Source of the DNA: Fratercula arctica | Taxonomy: Eukaryota; Chordata; Aves; Charadriiformes; Alcidae | NCBI GenBank assembly: GCA_947846985.1 | Contig: CANTUZ010000001.1 | Location: 112,299,757 to 112,363,756 of the forward strand | Direction of reading: 5' to 3' | DNA length: 64,000 nucleotides | In this document: positions 1-11,720 of the stretch, piece after piece | Position numbering within the stretch: position 1 is the stretch's first letter | How the letters are laid out: every line of letters starts with the position of its first letter | The notes under the pieces: model-generated | What the model was told of the DNA's origin: nothing | The model's input: the letters and a program-made list of their open reading frames with translations, nothing else | The model's database searches: none | Translations under genes and position numbers: made by a program

Positions 1-1694
1 AACAGAACTTCGTATATTTCCTATTTCCTGCATCTCAGACAGTTGTTAATCCATCTTTAAAAATATTAGTAGTACAGCTATGAGCCCAAATGAGTGAAGA
101 AAACCGTCATTAAAAATCACAAAGATGGAGATGCCTGAAAAGCTTGAGGAGATGTACTGTTTCATTCAGAAATATATGAAACTACAATTCAGTACTCTTC
201 CTACAACCTATTAGTAGATATATTTTTTTTATAAGGGTTAGGGATTTGAGATGACAATTATTTAAAAGGAGTCTGAAGGCCTCAGATTCCCCAGCAAAGC
301 CTACAAATTATCGAGAAGCTGATCTCTCCTGAATTTTTTTTAAAACCCAGCCTTTACACTTGGAACAGCTCTGTATTTTTCCTCAAGTGCTCTCTAGAAT
401 ACATGCAAACTTTTCCCTGGAGTCTGAGTGTAATGAAGCCTGAGGTGTCCAAGGAGGTGTCGGTACAGAATATACAAAGTACAATTAATGTTTTGGATGT
501 AGCTGTCTCTGTTGTCAAGTTCCTTGTTCTTTATTTGTGGTCCTACACAAAATACAGCATTATTTTACTTTTTTTTTTGTGAGGTAGGGAGTCATTGCAG
601 GCTTTGTTTTACTCATATGCAGGGGCGCTCTTGTTCTGAATAATTTTTACACCTGTCTGCTCATAAATTGTTGCCTTTTGTCATGTAACTTCTGTAAGAT
701 TTAAAGACTCTTATTTTATGGGTGCAGATTTCTAGATATTAATTCAATTTCTTTATGTTGCTGACCTTTTTAAGTCTACAAACTAAAGAAATATTTTAAA
801 AGATGGGATTGGATGTTGAATGAATTACGATTTATTTTAGTTTCTTTTTTATGAAACTAAATTTTCTAAAATTTTAAAAAAATATATTTTTTATCTTTCC
901 AGAAATTAATTTTCTAATAATGTTTAGTGTTTGAAAGAAGACAGGTATCATAGATTCAGGAAAAAAATAATTCCACCAGTATGAGCTGGTGCCTTATGGC
1001 ATAGTAGGTGTATATTTGAACTCATTCCATTGCCTCTTTTTTTTCCCCCCTCACCTTACCTTTTCCCTCTCACTATTCCCTAATACTTTCAACTCAGAAT
1101 GTAACCCTCGTATAATTTCACTCTAGATTTGAATTCAATGTCTGGACAGATCTGTCCATAAAGAAAGCGAAATTGCACACATTCCATATTAAGCTTTATA
1201 AAAGTTTATTATTGACAGTGTCATTAGGTATTAGGAAATAAACTTTATGGAAGTTTTTCTACAGTGACACTCCTTGAACCAAATCTTACCAAAAATTTAT
1301 TTCTTTACTTGCTCTGTAGAAGCAATATTTCTGATAATTGGAGTCTGACCCAGGACATGCACTGAGCCCATTTCTTTGTTGTACTGTACAGCCTCAGCTT
1401 TTAGGATACCAAAAAAGATGATATGTATGTGACACATAGGAACAGAATATGTCTTTTCCTCCACTCCATACAGCCCCCCATAAATTATATACCACTTCAG
1501 TATATTTGTTGTTGATGTTTTTTTCAGTTAAGTAATTCCTAGCTTCTAGCTTTCCCCTGCTGTGTGGGAAGCACGGCAGTTACCAATGCGGACCCATGCT
1601 AGCCAGGAAAGAAAGTAAAAGGGAAAGGCAGGTGATAGATGATCCCTCTGCCAATGTCCAGACTGAGACGAAGTGCAGCATTTCCCATTCACAG

Positions 1695-1724
1695 AAAAAT
1701 AAAATAAAAAAAAATAAAATAAAA
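1695..1724. repeat. A-rich (AAAAT)n-like low-complexity tract
   Basis: About 30 bases made only of A with scattered T in an AAAAT-like pattern. It has no target duplication and no retroposon body beside it, so it is simple sequence. Confidence 0.8.
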
Positions 1725-2347
1725 GTGTTGATGATATTTTACAAACCTTCTTAACCCCTACTTTTTTCAGTAAAACTGATGTCCTTGTCACATACGTTTT
1801 TAGAAACACTGGATATTTGCTCAGCCGTAGAAATCTGGAGTAAAAGATTGCAGGTTCAACGAAATGGCATTTTCCAATTAAACTGTGTTTTGCTGGAAGT
1901 TCCCCAAGCTCTGCCAAACACTATGGTTATACATCCTATGCAAAATAGAGATTTGCATCCTTTTTTGCCTGACAGATTTTTGAATACATAAGACTTGGAG
2001 GAACAAAGCTTTGCAAGGTGAACATTACAAAGTGCCCAGTGCTTTTCTTTCTCCCACAGGCTTTCCTGCAAGCACGGATAATAGGGACATTAGTTATTAA
2101 ATTGGCACTGCATCTTTCTCTATTTCTCTATCATTTTAAACAGGTTAATTAAAGCACATTTATATGCCAGCTAAATACAAGGTAACTTGAGTCAGAGGAA
2201 ACTTCAGTACCCATTTTTTAACAAATCCTCCTGAACTTATAAATGTCCTTTGATCACTTTCAATAACTGTCTCTTGGAAGGTGCAAATATCTGCATCTTC
2301 ATTTTTTTTTTTTGCAAAAACAAAGCAAATAAATGATAAAAATTGGG

Positions 2348-2385
2348 TTTTTTTTTCTTTTTTTCTTTTTTCTTTTTTTTTTTTT
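2348..2385. repeat. T-rich tract
   Basis: Almost pure T, about 38 bases, broken by single C residues in a TTTTTTC-like rhythm. It is low-complexity sequence with no attached element. Confidence 0.85.
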
Positions 2386-4139
2386 GAGGTGGGACTTCAC
2401 TTTCCAAAATTCTATACTGTGACTGTAAATAAACTCAAAAGAAAAAGTTATTTTAGACAATTATAATTCATAAAGAATGAAAAGGTAAAAGAAAACACCC
2501 CCCTTAGATTAAGAACAGAGTAACTGCTTATCATGTAGTTCATGGGCTGACGCATGCAAAGGAACTGGTATTGGGTACCTCAATCTACTTTTAGCTTAAG
2601 TGAGACACAGGTAAACAAAGAAAGCATTTCATCCTCAGTCTCTCACTTTCTTTTGGGACAGGTGCTCACTGCTGGTATGCAAAATCCTTATTAGCCACAA
2701 GTGCACAAAACTTTGTCATATCTGTTTGTGCTACTCAAGACTCAAAACCAAAATGTTAGGGCTTACCTATATCGTCAAGTTACATTGCTGTCTCCTTTGT
2801 GTATGCTCTTAACCAACAGCAAAACAAGACAAGATAGCTTGGCTCAATCTTCTTCATGCTTGTAGGTAATGTTTTAATGTGAGGATGCACATAACTATTT
2901 TGAAGCATCAGGAACAAGGGGTACACTCTTACATGCAGAAGAATATTTAATTCTATAGATGTGATTTTATATATTTTCTTAATTTTTTCTTTTCCCTTCA
3001 ATCGGGTAAGCTCCATGAAACTGTTACTGATAAACCATAAATATGGTGTTTCTGTGAAGCTAATACCCAGAACTGGCTTATTCTATTGTATCCCAAAAGA
3101 CTGTCATAGAATATTCCAGCATAAAATAACTTGGATCATATGTTACCATTGATTTTTAGTCATAGTTCTTTATTGATTTCAGTGGGACGTTCTCATTAAG
3201 CATCCCTGGCATGAAACGGTCACTTGTATTAGATTTTTTAGAAAAAAACCCCACAGTTGGTAAAAACGATCAAAATAAGCATCAAGAACTTTGCCCCATG
3301 TTGTGAGTAATCACAATAACAAAGTTATCTATCCTGCATCACAGAATAATTGCAGCATGAGAAAACAACGTTTTATTATATATTTTCTTTAATAAACAAC
3401 ACTCCTCAGGGGCTAAAAGTAGACAGATTAAACCATATGACTTGGGATTACTTTCTGCAGAACTAAAAAATAAAATGTTCAGAGCCTGATGTTTCTCACT
3501 GTAGGAGCCATCTTGTGGAGGGAAATTATTTTCACTATGGTAGCTTAAAAAGCAGATTTGTTCTCCTTGAATTAGAAAACTATTCACAGAATGTAAAAAG
3601 CACACCCTTTCACAGCTTTAAGAGAAAAAAATATTGAGCGATGAGTCACGATAATGTTTTGGGCCTTTTTTATACCCCTTATTGGATGCTTATTCCATAA
3701 AGATTTCTGTGCATGATCCTACATCTACTGGAGGGAGAATTTTAAATTCGGAGATCAAGAAAGACACTTCTTTTTTAGGATTTTTAGAATTTAGATATGA
3801 ATGTCTCTTATACTGTAGTACCAAAAAATTCATGCAATGTAGTTGATCACTTTTATCATTGTCCTATTTTCTGAGCAGTTTATAATACTTAAAGGACATA
3901 TTTACTCACATGCAGTGAGTTATTGTCTGTCCTCATTTCCTAGATAACAAGGGGGATTAAAGAAGGGTACACAAGAAAATTGTGAAAAAGAATGGAGTCA
4001 AACTTGAGAAGTTTTCCCACTTCTCATGCCATGGATTTAAACACTGAGCTGTGCTTTTTTGCCATTAGCTATTACGATGCTTATATAATTCCTCATTCTG
4101 TTATTCCCTACTCTAACTCAACAATTTATTTAATAACAC

Positions 4140-4760
4140 ACCTGATCCGGCTGGCAGTTCTGGCTGCAGGACTTTACGAGCTTCTTTTCTCTCTCAGCAG
4201 GGCTTGGAGATGCTTCTTTTCTTAGTCAGTCAAGCATCGTTGATAGGGAAATCGCGTCAGTTCTGGCTGCCTTTGCTCCAGCCTACATTTGATCTGAACA
4301 TCTTTTCTCTTGATCCTTCACTTTTGCTACTAAGTGCTTTGCTTTTGCAGCGAGCTTGTTCTAGCCCCGGTTTCTCTTAGTCGTGTTGAGATCTGAGGTT
4401 GTTTTTCAGTCTTCGTATGCTGGAATCCACTCCAGCGAAAGAGTCGGCCTCATTGTCTCACTTCTGTGCTGCGGAGTTCATTTCTTTAATGATCCGACCA
4501 TTGTTCGCTTTCAATTCTGCCTTTGCAAACTGAACTGGAGCCTCACTGCTGGCTGTCTGAGGAGAGAAAGATGGGCCCGCTGCTTTTCAATGGAATTGGG
4601 TGAGGACAGCAACTCTGTTAGGAAAACAGGTTTCTCTTCCTGAAAGATTATTCTTCAGCCCTCGCTTTTATCCTGAGCGCATTTATCCCGGCTTTCCCGC
4701 CTTGCAGAGACATGCTTTTCACGGGAATTGTTGCAAAAGAATGATGAAGCATTGCTCTTT
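4140..4760. other. CpG-richer, GC-elevated patch of unknown role
   Basis: GC rises here to roughly 45-50% against a background near one third. About a dozen CpG dinucleotides cluster within some 550 bases, while the flanks have almost none. ATTGTT (SOX-like) words occur near 4499 and 4728. An 86-codon open frame at 4383-4643 does not resemble a known protein. This may be a regulatory element or an unrecognised old insertion; nothing decides between them. Confidence 0.3.
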
Positions 4761-7700
4761 TAGCTAATCAGCCGTCTTTGGCACCGTCTTTCTAGAAGAC
4801 TCAAAAACTTGATTTTTAAAGTAGCTTTATCCCCAGATTTTCTTCGATATTGTTTATAGACTTAAAAATTTAAAATGTAGGAAAGAACATCAACAGTCTT
4901 AAAATCCACCTGACTTTCCTATGGGACAATGGTGTGCAGCACAGGTGAATATGCCAGAATACCTCATTGTTGAAGATTAGCAGCAAAACTAGAATCACTG
5001 GAAAGTTTTAGAAAACTATAAAGAAATAGCAAAGATGACTTAAGTAATGTTCCAAGGAACTAAGTTTTCGATTATTCAAAGCTTTTTTGGAAGTGTTTTG
5101 TGCTCGGTTCAGCTTCTATTTTCTTTTTTACATTATACCATCAAAGCAAGTCAGTTCCGCAATATCTTCATTACTCCTTTGGTATTCTCATCGTAGGGTC
5201 AGCTCTAAGAACGCAGACCTTTCCCCAAAGACAAAGTTTTACCATTTCTTCTAGGTTTGCTGACACAGAAAAATTCTAGAAGAGTGAGTAATATGAACAA
5301 AGCAGGCACTGAGACCACAGAAAATAGTACAGATCCCAAGACAGAAATGCAATCAAGGGAAGAGGCATTACTAAGGAATAAGGAGAACGAAATTGTTGGG
5401 AAAAAAAAGGATGTCCAAAACAGTTAAGGCCTGCATACAAATCAGGGAGTTAGGGAAAGGATGTCTTTGGAAAGATTTCTTCCATGTAGCCCCCACCCGG
5501 CACTTTTCTTTAATGCAGAAAAACTGAATGTATTCATAAAGTACATGTGCATCTTTCATGAAAGTATCCGTGACCGAGCAGAAAAGCTTTTCAACAAGGT
5601 TTATGTTCTTGAGGTATAGTATTAAAAATCTCTTCCTAAAACCTGTAATTTCTGCTTCAGTGATAAAAATGACACTGATGTCTTCAGTTTTGCTGTTAAC
5701 ATATTCAGGTAGTTTCAGACAGCTTTCTGCCTGTTTGACTTCCTTCAAGTTACCTTTGATTTTGTTTAAACAGGCAACAAAAACCAGGCATTTCTTACAG
5801 ATTTAGTTGCAGAATATATAATACTTCATCATCTTAAGCAGGCTACTCAGTCTAGTTAAAGAATGTTGTTGATTTTTCAGTGTTTGTGCAGCTACAGTAT
5901 ATGTGACCTAAAACTCATTTAAATGAAAGACATCTATTGAATCCACGGGCTTTGGGGCATAAACCAGCCAGCCTTTCACTGACTCACTGAAATGCCGTAG
6001 TCAGATATATGATTCATGTTTCCTTCCAATGCCTTGGACTTGAATGTGGTTATTCAAGGAGTTAGTAATCACAAGGCCAGTATTTTATAAGCTTTGAATT
6101 TTATAAGAATGCAGATATATCAACTCAGTACTGTTCTTTCTGAACAGAATGATTTTTTTAACAGTGCAATTCAGCCTCAAAACAGAAATGAAAGAAAAAA
6201 ATCAAAAAAGACAACATAAAAGCTGTGTTAAAATTGCAGTTCAAAACTGGAACCTTCAAGTATGAGCATTCACAATCATTGATAGTGGGAAAACAAGACA
6301 GCTAGATAAGGTGTTAGTTTGCAACCACGGCTAACAAAAAAGTTAAAGGGATTTAGAAGAAATCTACAGATCAGGTTTTTTATCACATTGATATAATTGA
6401 GGTTACCATTAGGCTTCATTAGAATCACTAGCTGGAGTTGTATAAAGTGGCAGCAGGTTTGGTAAATGTGGTTGTAGACTATTTTGAATAAAGTATAAAA
6501 ATAAAGATATGTAGGGGAAAAAACCCATAAAACACCAGGATGAAAATCCCAACTGTATAAAAGGCTCTCATTAATTTCAAGAAAGAACAACTGGATAATT
6601 TATCTAGTTATCACTGTATGAGGACGAGTACCAGTGAAGAAACATAGACATCTACTTGCTGATTACCGATTTGTCACTTTATCTCCCTCCAGTTTACTAG
6701 AAAGTAGAAGAGGAAAAGACATTAATATATTTTTCTAGTGATTTTTCATTAATATTCTTTTATGTATTCCTTAACTAAATTTAGTAAATAATGCAAACTA
6801 ATATAAAAAGAAATATTTCCTACATTTAATTAAGGGCAATACATTTTAGACTATGGATCCATTTTTTCAGCAGGCACCATCAATGACTACCATTACCACA
6901 AAGTAGTAACTTAAATAGGTGTAATTGAAGAGTTTCCTGTTGTTAAACTAAGTCCTAATAATGAAAACATCAGTGGAGTCACACAACGTATGTGATAACA
7001 ATTGCCTTGAGAATTATTTCAGGACCCACAAAGGTCCTTCCTCTTCTGCCTGGCTTTGTAGAATTTCAGTGGAGTCCCCTTAACTTTGTAGTTGGAGAAT
7101 AAAGTTGAGTTACAGCAGCAGATAAGGAGACCTTCAAGTTTCTAGGCCAGATTTCATTCCTTCCTTGCTAGACAGCTAATGTGAAGAATGATTGCCATCT
7201 ATAAAGCCTCTAATCTGCCCCACCAAGATAAATAAAATGGGGAGCAATCAAAGTTTTCAGGATACCCTTCACACTGTATCATCCATGGTTAAATTACCTG
7301 TTTTCACCAGATTAAACTACACTTTAGTATATTTCTGAAAGAATGTGATAGAAATACACTGTATAGCCAGGATACTAGGGACTGGTATTTTAGGATTATA
7401 TAAAGTAAATCTTTAACCTGACATTTTTTGTCAATCAGAGGAAGGAAATGATGAACCAAGAAATCTGGTTCTGCAATATATCAGAAGATGAGCCCAAGGG
7501 AGAGAAGTATTAGTAGAAAAAGACTATTTGTCTTAGTTTCTTAGATATATACAAGCAGCATTGCTAGAGGACAATTTCATCCCCCTGTGAAGAAACCTGA
7601 GTGGAAAATTCATGTCACAATTAGCAGATTCTGTGAATTGTTTTGTAACCACTGATAAAGTGCAATTGCTCAGGTTGCAGCAAAGGGAAGTACACTTGAT

Positions 7701-8519
7701 TGCACCATCCTTCCTTTGGAAAAAAGGGAGCTTTTTCATTCTGTTTTCCTTGGAAATGTTGCAAACAATTTTTCAACCCTACCCTGACTTTTCTGCGTTG
7801 TGTGGCAGGATCATTTCCAGATATTCCTTTTTTCAAGACTACCCAGGGATGACTTGGCCTCTTGTGTCACTGACATGCAGTTTACGATCATTCTTGGTTT
7901 TAAGCAAATAGCATCACTGAAGACCAAACCTATCCTTAGCGATAGGTGTGTGTGTCACTGCCATGCCCCTCATCCCTAATCACCCAGATTGGTACTAGTG
8001 GAACTATGCCCTCAAGTCCTGTGTAGACTTTGTACCCAAACTTCCTTCTCGGGAAGGAAAAGGGAGCAAGAGAGGAAAGGGCTGGCACATTCCTAGATCT
8101 CACTTCAAAAAGGAGACAGGGTGTAGTTGAGGTATGGAGCTGGACCTGAGGCTCAGAAACATCGAGGTGGCCAGTTTAAATACAATCTCATAGTCTGGAG
8201 GATAGTGACCCGAGCATTGTAATTACTCAATTCTTAAAGATAGGATAAAAATGTGATTTTTTCATTGTCTACTACATTAATGGACTGTTAGTGCCCTTTC
8301 TGGCAGCTCTGCATGCTCAGTGCAACTGGGAATTACATAGTAGTCCCCAATTTTTTAATTCAATGGAGAATTTGTGAAATCTATTATCACTTCTAATATA
8401 GTAGAATCTAAAGATTCCAATTGCCTTATTTTGCTGTATATTTTCCAGCAAAAATGTGTAGTTTGAAGAAAAGAAGCTGAAAAATTATATACATGTGTGT
8501 ACATATACATTATACATAT
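4761..8519. other. AT-rich non-coding stretch
   Basis: No recognisable gene or repeat. A 125-codon open frame on the minus strand (5371-5748) and a 99-codon frame on the plus strand (7612-7911) are the longest. Neither shows a domain, and both are within what AT-rich non-coding DNA gives by chance. Confidence 0.55.
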
Positions 8520-8524
8520 CAAAT

Positions 8525-8665
8525 GTTATTTCTTTTTTTGTTGATGAGGAATTGAAGAACAGAGGGATGCAGTAACTAGCCAAAGTGTACATATAAAAAT
8601 CAAAATATTGGCCTTTCCAGTTCTGTGACTTCAATGCCACCCTGTTGATTCTCCCTAAAATATGC
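8525..8665 (+). repeat. probable MIR/L2-type ancient repeat fragment
   Basis: The order of words (gatgaggaattgaagaacag, then a 'gcagtaactagccaaag' block, then a pyrimidine-rich 'ttccagttctgtgactt' block) matches the tail shared by MIR/L2-type amniote repeats. In those, a 'gatgaggaaactgaggcacag' word is followed by 'aacttgcccaaggtcac'. It is heavily diverged. This rests on remembered motif order, not on an alignment. Confidence 0.35.
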
Positions 8666-9404
8666 AAGAGCATGGCACTGTCCCAGATGAATTACGATTT
8701 GGCATTCTCCACAGGCGCTCACTGCCAGATGCTGTGTCCCTCCACCACCAGTCAGCATGCAGGAATTGTAGTGCTTAGAGAGGCCAGCTATGTGAATCAA
8801 GTTTTGGTAGTTCTCTGATGAGGTCCGTATTGTCTACCTCAAACTCAAGTCAACATGGAATGCTTTTACTAACAGATCCTAGCTGCATACACAGGAAAAA
8901 TACAAAGTCAGAACATCCTCAGTGGTAGCTCCCAACACTTGAACTTGCTCCACTGACAACCTGCTATAGCCCTACAGGCGAGCAGACTCTATCTGCCACG
9001 CTCAGACAGCAAGAGTTGGAAGTCACCGATCATCACAGGGAGCCGTATGCCTTTGTACTGATGGAAAGGGATCGGAGGAGCTTTGTTTCAAGGAGAGCAA
9101 GGATTTTTTTAATAGACAGCACCTTTCCTACGCCATTTGGTGTTGTTTTGTTGTTTTGAAGTAAGAAGGAGGGTTTCTATGCAGTAAAAGTAACCTTAGA
9201 CTGAAATGGACGAAATGGTTTTATATGAGTAGCTATCTGGCAACTTTGCTTTGTAGTAGGCTATGCAAAGAGTATGAAGGTTACAGAAGAGGACAGAAAG
9301 AATATTAACAGGGAAATTAATAATTTTATGAGTTTTACAAAAGAGCTTGGGCTGTAATGATAGTATGCACTGTGATATGCAGTACCTACTGAAAGTCATA
9401 CTTA

Positions 9405-9745
9405 ATGGTTAAGAGTAGATAATATTTAGCATTTATATAGTGCTCCACAGTTTCAAAGAACTATGCAAACATAAATTAATTAATCCTCAGGATTTTAAGA
9501 TCTCTATTTAGATAGGTAGATTCGTCTTAGAAAGTTCCGTGTAACACAGCTGATTACATCTACTTACAAAATAGGACAAACAAGAGCAATAATATCACTG
9601 CTTTTTTAATTAGTTAAGCACCATTATCCCTCTTCTGATGATGGAAAAGCTGACGTTTAACTATCAGGAAATTTCTGTGAGGCATGTCAATGACAGAGCT
9701 GAAATTAAATTTTAGGACTGGCCTATCTTTTGACTCTTATTTTCT
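9405..9745 (+). repeat. probable MIR/L2-type ancient repeat fragment
   Basis: The segment 'tatatagtgctccacag', then 'caaagaactatgcaaac' and 'taattaatcctca' follows the conserved 3' core of old amniote MIR/L2-like repeats, which read 'aaagcactttacaaacattaattaatcctca'. Downstream there is a degraded 'gatgatggaaaagctgacg' and 'gacagagctgaaattaaa' order that fits the same tail. Divergence is high, so exact ends are uncertain. Confidence 0.45.
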
Positions 9746-10597
9746 GCCTGCTAAGTAAATCTAAGGAACAATATGGTTTAGTGATAACAGATAGACAAAT
9801 ATATTTAAATTAAAAAGTTCACAGTGATGATATTTCTATTCTCATAACATTTCCATCATAATAACGTAGTTTGGTGGTATATGTTGGAAGCCTATATCAT
9901 AAGCAATTTTGGGGTATGGAAAAAGCATTCATCATAATACGGTCAGATTCTGACCACTGTCAAAGAACAGATCAATTTCACAGCACCTATTAATTTACCT
10001 GTTTGGTGCTTTTTAAAAGCTCTTTCCTTATTATCCATCTTCTATACTTTTCAAACACAGCTAACACATACGGCTGCGATAAAGTCTGACATGATGCAGA
10101 GATGTCCACCAGAGTCTGCAGAGATCCGGTAATAACATTGGTCCCACTTAGGAGTAAACTCAGAGGCCTGATGATAATTAAAAATGTCAACATCATTAAA
10201 TATTTCATTTCTCAAATATGAACGAAGAGGTTGAGTCACATATTTGCATAATTTACATAACAGCCATCTAATTTTGATGATTGAATTGATGACACCTGGG
10301 ATGTTTAAGCTTTTAGGTTTTTTCTCTGTAGTCCACAAAGAGTCACACCCAGAGAACTTTTCAGATCCTATCAGTGTATTGAAGCTCCACTACGGGTATT
10401 CAAATCCAAAAATCTGAGAGAACGCAAACAATCTTATAGTGGTTATTCACATCAGTTGTTTTAAGCGTGATGGCAGCTGATATGGATGGAGAGCAGAGAG
10501 CTTTTCTCACTTTATTGTTCTCACCTGACTCCTGCTAGGAAGATAAATGGCAATGTTGTCAATCAAAAATATTTTAATATTAAGTTTTCTCTCTCAG
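9746..10597. other. AT-rich non-coding stretch
   Basis: No gene or repeat recognised. The minus-strand open frames of 72 and 95 codons near 9990-10338 overlap each other in different frames and show no domain. Confidence 0.55.
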
Positions 10598-10730
10598 GTG
10601 GGACTAAATGGTATTACAGCATTTCATCAATTACCTTATTACAACCTATCTTTTAAGAACAGTAAATTGGATTTTCAAAAAGGAACTCCTCAGTTCAACA
10701 GAAACAAACTATCATTAATAGTGCAGACAG
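10598..10730 (+). other. candidate internal exon, gene unidentified
   Basis: A pyrimidine-rich acceptor ending ttttctctctcag precedes 133 open bases that end in CAG followed by a gtaact donor. The frame starts in phase 0 (first residues V-G-L-N-G) and ends with one spare base. That phase fits the next candidate at 23857, which begins by completing a codon with two bases. The translated piece has no recognisable domain. Similar acceptor-open frame-donor combinations arise by chance in AT-rich DNA, so this is a candidate only. Confidence 0.25.
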
Positions 10731-11169
10731 GTAACTTCCTGTTTTACTTTATTGCATTACCAATTTTAAAAAAAATGTCCCATTTGTGAACAAGAAATGG
10801 CCAAGGAGTGGAGTCAAGAAGATTCTTCATGGTGTGTGTAACTTAGTTAAATCTGTTAAATCTTACAAGGTTTGCATTATAAATGTGTTTCTGGTGTTAG
10901 CAGCTGCGGTTTGGGGTTGTTTGGGTTTGGGTTTTATTTTGCAATATATTTTTACATTAATCTTATAATATATAGACCTAGAGTTTTGTTATTAGGTAGT
11001 AAATTGCTTTGCCACAGTAGCTGTAAAAAATTAAAAACCAAAATGACCTAGGATAAAATCTTGACTCATGGGAAATTCAGCTGTCATGGGACAAGAGGGG
11101 AGGTCTTCTCATGAATTAATAAATAGCTTAAATAGCAGGATTAAGTGATCAGCTTCAACAAAAGTAGAG
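10731..11169. other. AT-rich non-coding stretch
   Basis: Nothing recognisable between the exon candidate and the ancient CR1 fragment. A 60-codon open frame at 10786-10968 has no supporting features. Confidence 0.55.
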
Positions 11170-11720
11170 GTTTAACAGTGGAGTCCCTCCGGGAGCTCTG
11201 CTGGGATAGCTACGGCTCAACATAAATGATCTAGGAAAGGTAGTGAATAATGAGGTGACTAAGTGTTCTGATGATACAAAATTCTTCAAAATAACAATGA
11301 TGAAACTGACTGCTAAGAGTTGCAGTGGATTTCAGGGTACTGATCAACTACGGGACAAGGAGCAAGGGAACATTACTGTTGATAAATGTAAGGTAATGTA
11401 CAAGAGGGAAAAAAAATCATCATTAGAAATACACAGTGTTGGTCACTAAACAAGCTGTTATCATTCAGAAGAGAAATTCAATTGTCATTGTCCATAATCC
11501 TACGAAAGCATTACTACCCCAATACTCAGTGGCAGGCAAAGGCAAAGTAGGATGATAAGAAAAAAAACAGCTAAGAAAAGGAAAAGAGAGTAAAAGAGAC
11601 CATCATCGTGGCATCACATCCAGACATGGCATAGTCACATCCTGAATTACCGATTCATTCCGGTCTCCTCAACTGAAAAACAAAACTGCCAAAAATGGGG
11701 CGTGGAGGGTAAAGAGAAAC
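11170..11720 (+). mobile_element. ancient, decayed CR1-type LINE fragment (RT region)
   Basis: The plus strand carries, in CR1 order, a degraded 'GVPQGS' region ('cagtggagtccctccggg'), 'cataaatgatctagg' (IND-L), and a DDTKF active-site block in the frame starting at 11243. These are followed by 'gttgataaatgtaaggtaatg' (VDKCKVM) and the downstream 'attcattccggtctcctca' (thumb-region) block. Many indels and stops break the frame. It is more diverged than every other CR1 in the window and resembles the old CR1 lineage shared with turtles and crocodilians. Both ends are approximate. Confidence 0.75.

Larger units (their letters stand above)
1..4139. other. AT-rich single-copy non-coding stretch
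   Basis: I see no gene or recognisable transposon here. The sequence is AT-rich with frequent stops in all frames. The longest open frames (up to 123 codons) have no family resemblance and no supporting start or splice context. The only structured parts are an A-rich AAAAT-type tract near 1695-1724 and a T-rich tract at 2348-2385. An open frame after a pyrimidine-rich acceptor at 1770 runs to a TAA near 1991, but its only possible donors are weak. Confidence 0.6.

Noticed and set aside
5371..5748. 125-codon minus-strand open frame
   Set aside because: No domain and no start context. The opposite strand is open too, which points to composition.
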